DNA of 64,000 nucleotides from Glandiceps talaboti (GCF_964340395.1 NC_135555.1:14107746-14171745), one strand, 5' to 3'. Numbered from the stretch's first letter, positions 27,340-41,264 are shown. The notes: a model not told the origin generated them from the letters alone. Translations and numbers: made by a program.

Positions 27340-30300
27340 TTGAACCTGTTGCAGTTTTTTTTAATATCCTTAGATAACATTGGTTAGAACCCAGCAGACA
27401 GTAAACAATGAATGTCTACTTGGTGGAGTTTCAGACTCATTAGTATGTATTCGTCAGTTGATGTAAAAATACACTTACTATATCACCTACAGGCACTATA
27501 ATTCCAAAGCTTTTTGCCAGACATAGTAATTTTAACATATCAAATAACTACCATACACACTCAGCACACAATCCTGTACAATCAATAAACATTGATAATT
27601 TTGAAATCAGAACTTCTAAAATGTGGAGGTACAATTCTTTGAGGGATAGAATATCATGAAATATTTTACCCTGAATGGAAAATAAAGCGCTTGGACTAGC
27701 TGGTACACTAAGCCTGGGGCAACACACACAAACAGCTGTATCTTTTGAAATCTCAGCTAGCTTCAATCTATTTACATGGCCCTGGGCAATGTAAAGTCTC
27801 TCTCTCTCTCTCTTCATTCTATTGTCAGGTTAACACTCTTAAGACTACATACTGAAGACAAGGTCAAAGATGCCTTGAAAATAACCTTTTTTTTTGCTGT
27901 AACTATTTGTCAAAAAAGCCACTGTTACAGTAACTTTTGTCATGTTTTTGAGTTCAGTCTGATGACTAATGTGCCCTACCTTAAGTACAGTATGTTAATT
28001 ATTACCAAGTGATGCATGAAAGCTCATATTACTACCTCGATATCATTTTGTTAAAAGTTTTGGATCCAGATTTTTAAAAGGTCAAAGTTAGATGAAACAG
28101 AGAAATAGAGATAATCGGCATTTATAGTGATTATTCACGGCTTTTAATATTGGAACTGTACTTGTATATATCAAATATTAATGGGGTAAAATATTGACTG
28201 TGCAGAACCAATAACTGTCAATGTATTGAGCGGGTGATCTGTGTGCAAAGTGTTGATGTACATTGTACATGTTCACAGAGAGTTGAAGATGAATTGAGTT
28301 GTACCATCCCATGGTACCAATAATTGTGACCTCACAACATCCTGAGTTATGAAATGCTGCACACATTACCTACACTGAAGTAGAATAAACTGAGTTTACA
28401 AGCTTTTGAACATCCACTGAAAATATCTAAAACCTCAATTAATCTACTCTTGGAGTATGTTAATGTCAAAGGATTCCTTTGAAAATGCTGTCTTCTGGCA
28501 GTGTTAGTATATATGGCATAACAGGGGTTTCCTCAACATTTTTGGATATACATATACTAAATTATGCCATTGGCTCATTCATGTATCATATCTGAATACC
28601 AGGTTCTTTGAGCTTTGCCTATAACAAAGTGATTTATGTTTCTGTAAGTAGAATACTACAAGTTAATATGTTTTAAGGTCAAAAAAAAAGAGAATTGTTT
28701 TTGGTCAGCGTGCGCATCACCTAAATACCCTCGCGTCGGACTTTTTTTTTGTGTGTGTGTTTATCCAGCCCATGCAGTCTGCAGATCCGGGGGAAACATA
28801 AAAATAACCCTCCCTACTTCAGTGAAGACAACTGCAGAGCCAATCATGAACATGCAAATGACATCTGCCCCTCATACACACTTGCTCTAAAGTATTATAT
28901 ATAAAAAGAACAGTAACTGCCATAAATAGATACTGATGACAGGTTTGTTGAGTTTTTAAAAAAAATTGTGTCATCTCACCATTTTAGACATAATATCCTG
29001 ACCAGAATCAACTCCTTTTTTTTTTCTTTCTTTTTTTTTCTTTTTTTTTTTTTGGGGGGGGGGGGGACTAATATGCAACAAAAAATGTCAACCTGGTATG
29101 CCAGCCATTTTGTTACTCAATCGTTACAATGGTTACACAGGGGCAGACATCAGTTTCCATGCACAAAATAGTGGTGACACTTTGAAAATCAATGTTCAAA
29201 TTCTCAGTACCTGCAATAGCATTATTACCTCATGTGCTATGGGGGTCAAAACTGAAGAAGGTTGACTTATTCTCATACATTGTTATGTGTACTATTAAGC
29301 ACACTGAAGCAGAAGTCATGGTGTCAAACTAGAAATCATTATGATTTTATAATATGCCTGGGTGGTAAGTAAAATTCTATATCAGGTACGGAGGAGAATT
29401 CATCAACTTACATCACTATGATTGCATACATCACAAAAAAACAAGTAACACACCTCAAAAGTCAATAAGAACAACTATCTTTATATGCATCATAACTTTA
29501 CATGGTTGAAAACAATCAGAAATTTTGCCGAGTACACTTCAGTTTTTAAAAAAAAAAAAAGCATATTTATTAGAAAACAGCACACACACAAGTATTGTAA
29601 GAGGTGTCGTATCATTACAAGTACATTTCATGAACGTAACTCTCCTTGTATCATTTCAAACGACAGCACTAAAAATCGCAAAGAAAACTACAAAAAAAAG
29701 ACTCTTTACAAGAAATACACCTGTATGTATAACACTAGAAGATTATTTTTTCAAATACACTAAATTCCTATAATCAAATTTCATAATTTATAAAGTCACA
29801 TGATTTATGGATTTTCGAATCTTATCTAACCTGGAAGATTATACTGCAAAACATCTATAATATCTATCACTAATATTTATAATTATACATAAATGTATGA
29901 AAAACTTTAACATTTCATAATACCTTTCAATCGTCAACTTATACATTTTTTAAAATCATAACACATTTTTTTTTTCATATTTAAAAATCAGAGCAAAATC
30001 CGATGAATAAATGTAATAGTTTCATGCCCCCTATCTTCACAAAGTTTAGCACTCTGATGCCCCCTATCTTTTCATAGCTCAGTACTCTAATGCTGTCTAT
30101 TTTTTTCCATAGTCTAGTACTCAGAGACACATTACAAAGGGTGCCAATACTATCCTGACATCTTAAAAGCAACCTAACTGGTAGCTACTGGCAGTATTAG
30201 TACTTTTCTCTTAAACGGTGACTTTTCTTTAGATGTGTCTGACTTCACTCACGTATTGCTTGACTATAAAATGCAGTTGTTTGGCAGTGTTCCACTTACA

Positions 30301-31245
30301 TAAATGTGTTAAGGGCAAAACGACTGTATTTTACAGTTTTTAAAGGGGAATGCCACTTCAAGAAATACACGTATTTTTGCAAACTGTGCCAGGTTTCTTT
30401 GAGTCATGTCGTGATTTTACATCGCATACATTATGTATGATTGCCAAAAAAACATTGAGTTGAAACTTGTTCCATATTCGTACTTGTTTAATTTGAAGAT
30501 ACATGTACTAAGCACTTCTGAATTATCAATATTTCTATTTTTTCCCATTACTTATTCATGTCTGCTGTCTCAAACAAGATTACCCTAAAGTTGACAAAAT
30601 TGCCTTTATTTCCTGGTGTTATATCCCCTTTTATTTGTGAAAATAATTTTAGGTCATGACCTAAACTTTTCTGTTAAAGGAACATGCGAGACAGGGGATC
30701 ATTTTTAGGTGTGATAAATATCTGTCTGGTCGAGCTACTCAATTAAACTTGCCTATCACAATCTATAACCCCCATATTTCCTCACGGATTAGGAAATTTT
30801 TCATCCCCATTCTTTATTTTAACATGATTGTATTCATCGAATAACTAAACAGCCAACAGGGGCACTGAATTTCAAGTGACATTTCATGTGAATAAAAGAT
30901 AATAGTTATAACAGCTAGTAGAGAAGCTTAAAGACATCTCAATATACAGGATGCAGATTTGAATAAATTCTAAATATATTATCTTTCAAGTTAAAGTCCA
31001 AGGCTCAACCCCCCTAGCACACTGATAAAATAAGTTAACCCAGCACACTAGTACAGCTTCCATCAACTTCAATACTAAGATATCCCAACCAATTTAAAAG
31101 ATGGTAAACTTCAAAACTTTCCAATACCTAACATTTCATGTCTAACCTACGAATCCTTCACCTAACTATAATTGTACATTGAAAACCCACCATGATTGAT
31201 TGAAGAGTCACCTTTCAAAATATTTAAATACATTGTAAGCTAGCT
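27340..31245. other. Non-coding stretch, no gene seen
   Basis: No exon with splice sites and no conserved protein motif was recognised in either strand. Low-complexity points include a T/G run at 29018-29066. The short frames listed by simple ORF finding here are AT-rich and motif-free. Confidence 0.5.
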
Positions 31246-31249
31246 CACT

Positions 31250-31790
31250 TTAAAACACTCATTTCAAAATATCCAATCAACCCTGGTGTTATGCCATAAA
31301 CCCAGCACGGTGACACTCATTTCAAAACAACCCAACCAACCCAGTGTTATACCACAAACCCAGCAAACTTGGTCCTCTCATTTCAAAACAACCCAACCAA
31401 TCCAGTGTTATACCATAAACCCAGCAGACTTGCATGGTGACACTCATTTCAAAACAACCCAACCAACCCAGTGTTTTACCACAAACTCAGCAAACTTGGT
31501 CCACTCATTTCAAAACAACCCAACCAACCCAGTGTTTTAACACAAACTCAGCAAACTTGGTCCACTCATTTCAAAACAACCCAACCAATCCAGTGTTATG
31601 CCATAAACCCAGCAAACTTGGTCCTCTCATTTCAAAACAACCCACACCAACCATCAGTGCCATATGACAAACCCAGACTACTTGGAGCCAAAACAAATCA
31701 ACAAACCCTGCAGTGTCATATCATAAACCCAGCAAACTTAATGCCACTCAATTCAACACCTCAAAACAACGAGACAAAATCAACCCAGTG
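31250..31790 (+). repeat. Minisatellite, about 60 bp unit
   Basis: About eight copies of a unit of roughly 60-64 bp containing CATTTCAAAACAACCCAACC, CAGTGTTATACCA and AACCCAGCAAACTTGG. Divergence is greater at the right end. Frames through it give Thr/Gln/Pro-rich repeats without other gene evidence. Confidence 0.92.
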
Positions 31791-32573
31791 TCATCTCACA
31801 AACCTAAGCCCACATGTAGTATAACATGCAATTCATTTCAAACCCATCAAACCCTACATTATATGATGGTGGTATTATCACACCTCAGCTACTTATCAGT
31901 ACAATATCAATTTAAAATCACACCCTCCTATGACATTCAATTTCAGTTCACTTGATAAAATCTATTGTCAGTGCAAATTCCACATTTCAACCCCTTCTCA
32001 TGATTACATGTATGATTTAAACAATATACCAAACAGGTCACAAGTATAATTCTCTACATTATGCAGATTCAAAAGTTGTACAGAACAGACAATAATATAA
32101 TATTGGGTTGACTAAAACATATACTATAGCCTCAGTTCACATTCAATTTGTGATCAGTGTAAATTTGCTTTAATTTGCTGTCTTACTAACTGCTTGTAGT
32201 GTTGTCAACGGCAACCGATTAAAGTGGTTTGGAAATTCTTTACTCCAACTGACTGGTTTGAAAGAATGCACTCAAATTGATTGTTATCAAAGTGATAACA
32301 TATGTCAGCCTAATTTTACCATATTCAAATGAAGTCTTTACCATATTCAAATGAAGTCAATATATAAAAGTGCCCTCATTGAGATGAGTACTAGAGGCTT
32401 AGACTAGCAAAATAATTTTAGATATAGCAAATAATATGCAAATATCTACAAACAGACATGCTGATTACTGCCACTGGGGCATGGTTAAATTAATTGGTTG
32501 CCGTTAATAGCATTACAAGTGGTTATAGTGAAACAGCAAAAGCAAAACGCAGATCACAATGTAAACAGGCTAA

Positions 32574-32990
32574 GGGGCGAGATCAATAGTTCAATGTAGG
32601 ATAAAAAAACTAATTAGGTCTCAGAACCCCACCCCACCCCCTTCGAACTAAATCGGCCAAAATTGAAAATGTTTCACACAACACAATTTTATTTCAAATC
32701 AGTATGTAGTAGTATATAGTGCTATGAATATAACACCAGTATGTAGTGAGAAAATAATTCTTTCGTTTACTTTATTCCAGTGCTGTGTGCATTTACTAAA
32801 CAAAAATTCTTCCATTTATCAATTTCATGACATTTTTTTAGAATTGTATTTAGAGGTACAAAACGGATCCATTAAAAGTAAAATCAGGGTTTTTTTGTAG
32901 GACAACTAAAATGCCCCCCCCCCCCCCCCCATCCTGCAAGTAAAAGATTTTTTTTTATCTTCTTTCACACTGAACTATTGTGCTCGACCC
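32574..32990 (+). mobile_element. MITE family B, copy 1
   Basis: It starts GGGGCGAGATCAATAGTTCA. The right end (around 32968-32990) is the imperfect reverse complement, TGAACTATTGTGCTCGACCC. The flanks read TAA on both sides, compatible with the 3-bp target duplication of PIF/Harbinger elements. The interior matches the reverse complement of 54670-55076 (CAAATCAGTATGTAGTAG, GTGCTATGAATA). It contains a C17 run at 32914-32930 and no ORF of note. Confidence 0.8.
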
Positions 32991-34825
32991 TAAATATACA
33001 AAATATTTATAACACTGAGTACATTGTAAATAATTATCTCTATATATTGTATCTGATGTGAAAGTACTAAATTACAAAAAAATTACACTAACAAAACAAA
33101 TACTGGTATTATTGAAATGGTAAACTCTGGAAAATACCTGCACAGATGCAACATTTGTGAAAGACATTCCAGTCCTTTTTTTAAAACTTAATTTTTACTA
33201 AATCATTTGATTTATTGGCATCATTAGTGCTGCAAGTACCTTGTACCATTACTAGCCTAAGGGTTTTTCCCGCCAAAATTGTGACACTACATGTTGAAAT
33301 CTGTCCAAATTTTGCAAACTTTGAACAAAATGTACTCTTTATAAGAGTCTTCTTGTCCAGCATGGTGACTTGCAGTACAAAGCAGGGGTCATTGAACTCT
33401 ATAGTCAGTGTTGTTATACCATAACTGGTGTACAATATATTTTAAATGTTCTTTCACTGTTTTATGTTGCAGTGGAAAGTGAGTAAAATCTCAATTGAGT
33501 TCCTTTGGTTTTACAATTGAAGACTCCACCAAAAAATTATGGTACTAGGTAGTGAAATTTGTGGAAATGTTATAATCTGTTACATGTAACAGATATGGTG
33601 ACTTATGCAGTTGGAGCTTTGGGTTAATACCCGGTCATTGACCTCATAGGGCATCCTGTTGTCAAATTGGTGGTACAAAATTATAGGGACATGGGCCAGA
33701 TATGAATGTTTTTTCTCTTTTTTGTGTGGTTCACATATGGATATTTACACAAGTTCACAACCTACTGAAACATTTAATTATCTGCTAGTGACCACGCACA
33801 AGATCTGTCTGCATCAAATTAGTGACGCAAATCAGACATTTGATCAGCTGATAAAAATTTTCAGTGTACTCAAAAATTACCACTGTACATTACAATTGTA
33901 CAGAAGATGAATTATGCATAAACCAGTCAATGCTATACAGAGATTATAAACTTACATTTCAAGGCACAAATCAACATAAATGCAATTATAATATACTGGA
34001 TAGATTTTATGAAAATATTCAAAATTTTGATAAAACATCGAGTGTCAGAATTTTAAGTTGGCCCTTAAATGTTATTCAGCAGTGATTTTTGGGGGGTGGA
34101 GAGTAAAAGTTAAGTCTATGTGCAAAATGCAGTCTCTAATTGGAGCTCATGAATAATATAGGACCCCATGGATATGCCAAACAATTCAGGTTACAAATTG
34201 GAGTTCACTCAGAACTAGTTTCAAAAGAAAATACCAAATATGTAATCCTTTACATCTGACCTTAGAATTATCAGGAAGGGAGATATATTCCGTGTTGGAC
34301 AAACACAGAGTTCACCTGGTGGTTTACCAGGGTTCCCTACCAAAAGTATGCTAGTATTAGGTATGGAGATCTTTATAATATGCCTATGATTGCCCAGGCT
34401 TCTATAACTGGAGTTGCCAAACTGTGGCAAAAATAATCAATCCATGTCTTTGTTGCACATCTTTTTTTGTCCATCTCAGAAATTCAAAATCATAAAATTG
34501 ACAGAATGTTGAATATTGAATGCAGCTATACTAAGCTCATACTTTTGCGGGTCTTACTATTATGTTGAGACAGTGCAACGTACAACATCTGAAGGGTTGA
34601 ACACTTTTTCATGTCCATTTGTAATGACTGTCAATGTATATTTTTCAATTATACTTGGCTGAACATAGCGGAACACCTATACTTTCAATTTGGCTTTCAG
34701 TTGTTCAGTATTGGAAATAGTTTGAGACGTCCAGTCATTCAGGTCCACTTATGTAACCATGCACTCACTACCCATAAACAGAAACAATGATTGGATCTTT
34801 CAGGCTAAATCAGAAAGTGTGGCTT

Positions 34826-35388
34826 TGAATTGTTCAATACATGAAACTGTGGACTTGAGTTATTCAATACATGAAACTGTGGACTTGAGTTATTCAATAC
34901 ATGAAACTGTGGACTTGAGTTATTCAATACATGAAACTGTGGACTTGACTATGTTCAATACATAAAACTGCGGACTTGAGTTGTTCAATACATGAAACTG
35001 TAGACTTGACTATGTTCAATACATGAAACTGCAGTGGACTTGAGTTGTTCAATACATGAAACTGTGGCTTTGAATTGTTCAATACATAAAACTGCGGACT
35101 TGAGTTGTTCAATACATGAAACTGTAGAATTGACTATGTTCAATACATGAAACTTTGGACTTGAGTTGTTCAATACATAAAACTGTGGACTTGAGTTGTT
35201 CAATACATGAAACTGTGGACTTGAGTTGTTCAATACATGAAACTGTGGACTTGAGTTATTCAATACATGAAACTGTGGACTTGACTATGTTCAATACATA
35301 AAACTGCGGACTTGAGTTGTTCAATACATGAAACTGCATTGGACTTGAGTTGTTCAATACATACAACTGTGGACTTGAGTAAACTGTA
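34826..35388 (+). repeat. Minisatellite, 30-31 bp unit
   Basis: About 18 copies of a 30 bp unit (GACTTGAGTTGTTCAATACA plus TGAAACTGTG), with a 31 bp variant carrying GACTTGACTATGTT. The variant block at about 34944 recurs at about 35279, which indicates higher-order duplication. The frame stays open because 30 is divisible by three. Confidence 0.95.
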
Positions 35389-35389
35389 A

Positions 35390-36990
35390 TGAATATCGAT
35401 CAGAACCTTTTTGGGCTATACAACATGATAACTGCCTGTCACTATAAAAATTAACACAGTTCAAGTTATGGGTGGCGGTCCTCTGTAACTTCATTCTGAG
35501 CTCTCTTGTTGACATCATTTAGAAACTTTGTTATTGTGAAAAATGATATCAGACCTGGCATCACTCTTAAACTTAGTCATACAAATCCTGCAACTCAACC
35601 TTGAGGTAACACCCCCTTCCCCTAGCCAACCAGACGACATACAAGTTATCAGTTTTTGAGACCCCTTTAATAATGGGGAGAACACTGCTATGTTATACTT
35701 GACAATGTGTAAAAACTGTTACTAAGTGGTAATTAAGAAAAATGTTCCTAAGAGCCAGAAATTGCTGTGAGTGGCAGGCAGTGAGCCCTCTAAGCCAATT
35801 TGACGCGCCACTGACGCACACAATTTGGTCTCACCCTATCTCTTACTGTGTGGTGAATCACAAGAAATGCCAGTTTTTCTCATTTTGACTCACAACAACT
35901 TGGATATCATTAGAAGGCACACTGGTGCCAGGAAAATGTTACCAGTACATTTGTTACTAGTATAAACAGGTAAAAGTGCCGATAAAACTACAAGCGCATG
36001 GGCATGAAACATATACATCCTATCCGGTAACTATGCGATTTTTTTGTATAAAGTAACAGACAAACTGTTAGAAGTACTTGGTAATATATAATAAGTAGTT
36101 TGTTGGCATTCACAATGGCCATACATGTAAATCTAAATACAATCTAAACTCTTTTCTGTTGAGGCTTAAACTTGTAAAGTTCCACGAAATAAATGGCTTA
36201 AAATTTGAAACATGATATAAATTCATCTTCACTAAAACACTTGGAAACACAATCCCATTGGGACACAAGACATACAGTTATGTCTCTTGGCAGTAGTACA
36301 GGTGGGTTTATATCCATAAATACTATGCACTATCTACAAAGTGACTGATCAAAAATCTATTAAGACAGTAAAGAAGTGACATTCGGAGGTAAAATACACC
36401 TGGAAACAGTTACAAGTGACTGATCTGTCCTCTGGCTTGACAAAAATCTTATTTACATTTTGCTACATTTTATCAACATTGCAACATCTTATCAACAATG
36501 TTAAATTTTATCATCCAAAGTTGAAGTACAATGTATAATTGTTGCATTTTAATCCATTTGACATTCCTGAAAAACAGTACAACTTGTTACAATGATTTGG
36601 CAATGACCTGCAATAGTACCAGAGTGGCTCGACACATAAAGAAATGTTGGAAAGATTTTTGTCAGGTCAGCTGATGAAAAGAAGCAGTGTTAGTATGAAA
36701 ACACATGACATTTCAAGCCAACTGGCTTCCATTGTTACACCTACTATTTCCATGAAACTGCTAATTCTTTGTTTCCCCTTTTTCAACAACCGGATTAGTG
36801 TTCCGTATAGGTCATGTACAAAAAACTTCAGAAAAAAAAACCAGACTGGACATCATAAAATTTTACAATTTTCTGAAAGTGTCAAAATTCTTAAGAATAG
36901 AACAAATCTAAAAGACTTCAAATGTATATGAGTTGATTCGCACGAGTTGATGACAGTAGCTCTGAATATCAATGTTTTTTGTCCAAAATC
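35390..36990. other. Intergenic or KCTD 3' UTR, no other gene seen
   Basis: This region lies 3' of the minus-strand KCTD gene and could be its 3' UTR if the signal at 36995 is not used. No repeat family or protein motif was recognised. Confidence 0.4.
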
Positions 36991-36994
36991 ATTA

Positions 36995-37000
36995 TTTATT
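36995..37000 (-). terminator. Candidate polyadenylation signal for KCTD gene
   Basis: AATAAA on the minus strand lies 18 nt after the TAG stop codon. Its use would give a 3' UTR of only a few tens of bases. Vertebrate KCTD1/15 transcripts have long 3' UTRs, so a distal signal is possible. Confidence 0.4.
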
Positions 37001-37018
37001 CTTGAGTAGCAATGTTCA

Positions 37019-37792
37019 CTAGTCTATGAATGCCTCTTCTTTCACTTGAGTCATGTTGTTAAGACTCTTCCTACACATGACGTACTCAGAGAACTGTGCC
37101 CCTTCACTACCTCCCCCACAAGCAGCAGCCACTTTAAACCCACACTGGAAGAGACGCTGTAAGACTTGTACCGAATTCAGTTTACAGAAACCATTAAATG
37201 GAAACCTTATCACATGGCTGGAGTCTTGATTCCATCCATAATGACATCCTGAATTACATAACAAGCTACTTCCAATCTCCGGAAACACCTCATGCACCAG
37301 ATTTTTATTGCCACTCAAACAGATACGTTCACCGCAATCTGGACCAATATTGACAACAATACATTCACTGGATCCGATTTCTTCCTCTAAGGATTTCTGA
37401 CGATCTTTTTCTTCCTTGTATTCCTCTAATGCTTCGACCAAGCTCTGTAATTCGTAGTATTTGGCCTCTTCATAAAGACCTTCAAAATCGGCGAAATTCT
37501 CTGGTAAGATCAGTTTGGAAGTTCGTAGGTAGCTGAGAATGTAGCGGAACAGGTGACCATCTCGGTCAATAAAGTAGTGCTGTTTGAGGCTGTCCAGAAC
37601 AATTGGAATGGTTCCATTGAACAGTTTGCCAAGCTTTGAATCTGGATACTTGATCAGAGTGTCCAGTGACGACGTATAAATCTGGCCTCCGACATCAATG
37701 TGAACCGGTGCTGTGAATCGGTTCAGAGGAGCAACACAGGGCACTCCTTGCATTGACGATGAGGATGTTGGAACTGGGGAAGATGATGCCAT
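37019..37792 (-). CDS. KCTD1/15: KCTD1/KCTD15-type BTB protein, single coding exon
   Basis: The 257-codon frame equals the length I recall for human KCTD1. The start [10 protein letters not shown] is chosen because a 3' splice site (TTTATGGTTTTCAG, exon from 37807) lies 15 bases upstream. The longer reading frame reaching 37948 runs through that intron and is not credible. Residues about 28-127 form the BTB/T1 domain (APVHIDVGG, then [20 protein letters not shown] and LRTSKLILP). The C-terminal half keeps the family motifs [33 protein letters not shown] and LNSVQVL. It ends VKEEAFID, where vertebrates have a sumoylation-type IKQEPLD. The family forms oligomers, represses AP-2 (TFAP2) transactivation and shapes neural crest and ectoderm in vertebrates. 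Nothing is truncated. The absence of coding introns is notable, since vertebrate orthologues have several coding exons. Confidence 0.95.
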   Translation of the reverse strand: MASSSPVPTSSSSMQGVPCVAPLNRFTAPVHIDVGGQIYTSSLDTLIKYPDSKLGKLFNGTIPIVLDSLKQHYFIDRDGHLFRYILSYLRTSKLILPENFADFEGLYEEAKYYELQSLVEALEEYKEEKDRQKSLEEEIGSSECIVVNIGPDCGERICLSGNKNLVHEVFPEIGSSLLCNSGCHYGWNQDSSHVIRFPFNGFCKLNSVQVLQRLFQCGFKVAAACGGGSEGAQFSEYVMCRKSLNNMTQVKEEAFID

Positions 37793-38149
37793 GATCGTCA
37801 AGAAAACCTGAAAACCATAAATATAAAAAAAAAATGTGTTAGTTGAATAACTGACAAGTTTAGCAATGAAAATATGTATATTAGAGTCACTGTTTTGTGA
37901 CATGATAATACTTAGAACCTGTGAAAAAACACCAATGCGTTCACTCATGTTATCACTTCACACAAAAGGACACAGGTGTAATTTTTTTAAAAAAGTATTT
38001 AATTAAAACAAAGACTGATAAAGGCTCGGAGACTTGAAAAAAGTATAATAGCTAGCTTGAATACATTTCTACCACATCCCATGACAAAGTCAGAGATATT
38101 CACACCACTAAATCTGATGACATCTGGCTATTATCAGTCCTTACATGTA

Positions 38150-41100
38150 TGAGTTATGTGACTGCAAAAATCTCAAGTCCATGTAACCTATAACAAGCCT
38201 TCATAGAAGACACATGACCCCCCCCCCCCCCATCAAATGCTGCATTTCTGTGACAATAGTAGCATGATTTAATAGAAATTGGTAGCAAGAAATGGCTTAC
38301 ATTTGATAGCCCATCCTGAAGGTTAATGTCAAAGGTCACCATCTTGCAAGAAAGCTTACATGTGATTATATGGGGTTAGACGCTTGAATGGAATTTCTTT
38401 GCATTAAAGTTTTTTTATTTATGCAGCGCAGTATATATTAATTTTGTACTACAAATATGGTCAAAATTCAATAAAAAGTGATATGAGAATCAAAAGTAAT
38501 GCTTACTGTTTTTACTTTTATATTACGTGTCAACATGATTATTAAAAATTGGCAACAACTAAATCATAGTGTCTGTGATATGATGGCTTTTTGTTTGATA
38601 ATTGGTCCTGAAGGTCAAGATCCATGGTCAAGGTCTTAAAAGAAAGCCTGCACCTTACAATATGGGGGTAGACACTTGATTTGAGTCTCTATGTATGAGT
38701 TTTTCAGTTATGCAGACAAAATTGATTTTTGACTACACATTTGGCTATCTTTCAGTCAAATTTGCATATTTCACAAAACAAAGTGAGCATATGTCCCAAA
38801 TGATATGTCAGCTTTGTGCCAGGTTTGATTGATACTGGATACTGCATGTCAGTGAATGACATATTACGATGTCCAGATGTCCAGATGGATAGACAGCCTA
38901 TTTACACATAAATTATTGCAAATAGAAGTTGGTTCCTTTGTAAACAATTTGTCAGCTCCAAGGCAATTAATGTTGACACACACTTAGATGGTGACTAATT
39001 TACTCTTCCTTTGTAAGAACAGTAAAAGGCAGGTTCAGTTTCACTTTTGGTTTGATTGAAGTCACAATCTCAATATTTTAGTGAAAAAGCAATTATGAAT
39101 CCACATTGCAATTTAAGAATTCTCAGTTACAACATACATTTGATCATTCTTGCATTGACTCAAAACACATCATTGATGCAGTTGCTGGGTGTTGTCATGG
39201 TTGCTAGTCTAAGAGTTTTATGGTTTATTTTGGATTGCTTATGCCACAGTAGCAAAGAAGTTGCTATGGGTGTGTGGTCAAAGTTGCAAGATTTTGAGCC
39301 CCCAAGTCAGACGAGTACAGACACAGGAGTGGGGGCTGGGGGGGGGGGGGGGGCTTAGGAATGACCCATGTCTGGACAGCTTTCTGTCAGTCCGTCCATA
39401 TATTTCTGACACCCATGACTCAATTTCAACAAAACCTGACTTAAATGTCAGACATTGCAGGGGACAAAATTTCAATTTGTTACTTTAGTTCATGACCTTG
39501 GCTAGCATATAAAAGATAGGTTGAGCTGTTGCTATGGGTGTGGTCATAGTTGCTAGGCATTGATTGAGGATTATGTCATCAATCACATCTCACATGAAAG
39601 ACCTTGACTTGATTAAGCTGTTGCCATGGATGTGGTCATGGTAACTAAGTATTTGGGTATCAATTTTAAAATGTTCCATATATGGTATGTCGCCTACCAC
39701 CAATCATATATGTCTTTGCAGGAGAAATTTGGAAAAATGCCTATGCTGAGCAGGTGTTATGGATGTCTTTTGCATAAAGTTCAGGAGTTGCTATGGATAT
39801 GATATTAGTTGCTATGGTCTTTTCTTCCTCTTTTAGAATGTTTACACCCTTAGCATAAACTTCTCAATCCAGAATTATGAACACCTAAAGTGTACTATAT
39901 CACAGCAATCTACCAAGAGGATGTTTTCTCACTAACCACCCCCCCCCCCCTCACACACACACACACACACCTAACACTCAAACATATCACCCAATTTACA
40001 TAACTATGTGATCATTTTACATTGCAAATTCCAAAACTAGAAGCTGATTTATCATCCCAGTCTAATTTCATCCCACTTTGCTACTACTTTCCTGACTACT
40101 CTATATGTAAATATTCCTTTGAACTTAAACTGTTTTCAATAATTCCCTTAATTAGTGTTGCTAGACATATTTACATACATTTTTGAATGTTCGTTCACTT
40201 GTCTATGAATCCCTGATGTTATCTTTGCAATATACATGATCATTTTTCTTGCTGCTAGGCACATTTACATACATTTTTCAATGTTTATTCATTTGACTAT
40301 TAATCCAAGTTGTTATATTTGGAATATACATGATCATTTGGCTGTTGCTATGGGCACGGTCTTGTTGCTAGGCATATTTACATACATTTTTGAATGTTTA
40401 TTCATGTCTATTAATCCCTGTTGTTATCTGCAATATGTGATCATTTGGCTGTTGCCATGGGCATGGTCTTGTTGCTAGGCATATTTGCATACACTTTTTG
40501 AATGTTCACTTGTTTAAGAATCCTTATCATCTTCGTGAAATACACCAGTTTGGTTGTTGCTATGGGCGTGGTCATGGTTGCTAGGAATATTTGCATACAT
40601 TTTTTGAATGTTTACTCACTTGCATACCAGATGGTGTCATTTGACCAAAATATACTGCCATTTGGTTGTTGCTAATGGTGTGGTCATGATTGCTAGGGCC
40701 AACTGTGTCAAAATCCTATGAAGAAAATCTGCAGAATAACTCTTCTAGAAACATCTCACATCTAAGATATAAGTTTTTTTTATCAAAATTCACATTTTAA
40801 CACCTAATTTGCATATCACTGATGAGATCATTATATGCTTGATATTTGTTCATATATACACCCCCAGATGCATCCCCATTAAATTTCAGCCTAATCTGCT
40901 CAATAGTTTTGGAATTAAAGATTTTCGACCAAAAAGACACATTTTTATATCTAATTTGCATATCCCTCATGGGATCATCATGTCGTGAACAATTCTTAAT
41001 TTAAACACCCCTAAAAATGTTCCCACCAAATTTCAGAGTGATCTGCCCAGCAGATCACACACTGGTCATAAGATCATTATGATTTGAACAGTTTCCAAAC

Positions 41101-41220
41101 ACCCAAGGTAATACACCCACAAAATATCATGGCAATCGGTCTGGTGGTTTTTGACTTAAGTTGTTCACACACATACATCCACACTGACAGACAGACAGAC
41201 AGACAGACACTTTGCCATAC
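38150..41220. repeat. Composite dispersed repeat region in KCTD 5' intron
   Basis: Two diverged copies of one unit lie at about 38300-38420 and 38600-38720 (CCTGAAGGT.A, GGTCAAGGTC, AGAAAGC, TATGGGG.TAGAC.CTTGA). From 39170 to 40700 the module GTTGCTATGGG.GTGGTCATGG with GTTGCTAGGC recurs. The part at 40700-41215 ends in a CAGA microsatellite after CACACACATACATCCACACT, a tail style common in marine invertebrate repeats. C and G runs occur at 38219-38230, 39338-39352 and 39941. No coding sequence is seen. Confidence 0.65.
40140..40700 (+). repeat. Tandem repeat, about 105-115 bp unit
   Basis: Copies begin near 40157, 40252, 40364, 40470 and 40577. Each has GTTGCTAGGCATATTTACAT, TTTTTGAATGTT and a following TGATCATTTGGCTGTTGC. 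Units are 80-90 percent alike by eye. Confidence 0.85.
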
Positions 41221-41264
41221 CTTTAGCACTACTGAACCTTATCACTTCAGTTATGTTAAAAATC

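Noticed and set aside
37793-37948. N-terminal extension of the KCTD reading frame
   Set aside because: It runs through a polypyrimidine tract and AG acceptor; the conserved protein starts at 37792 and then has the expected family length.
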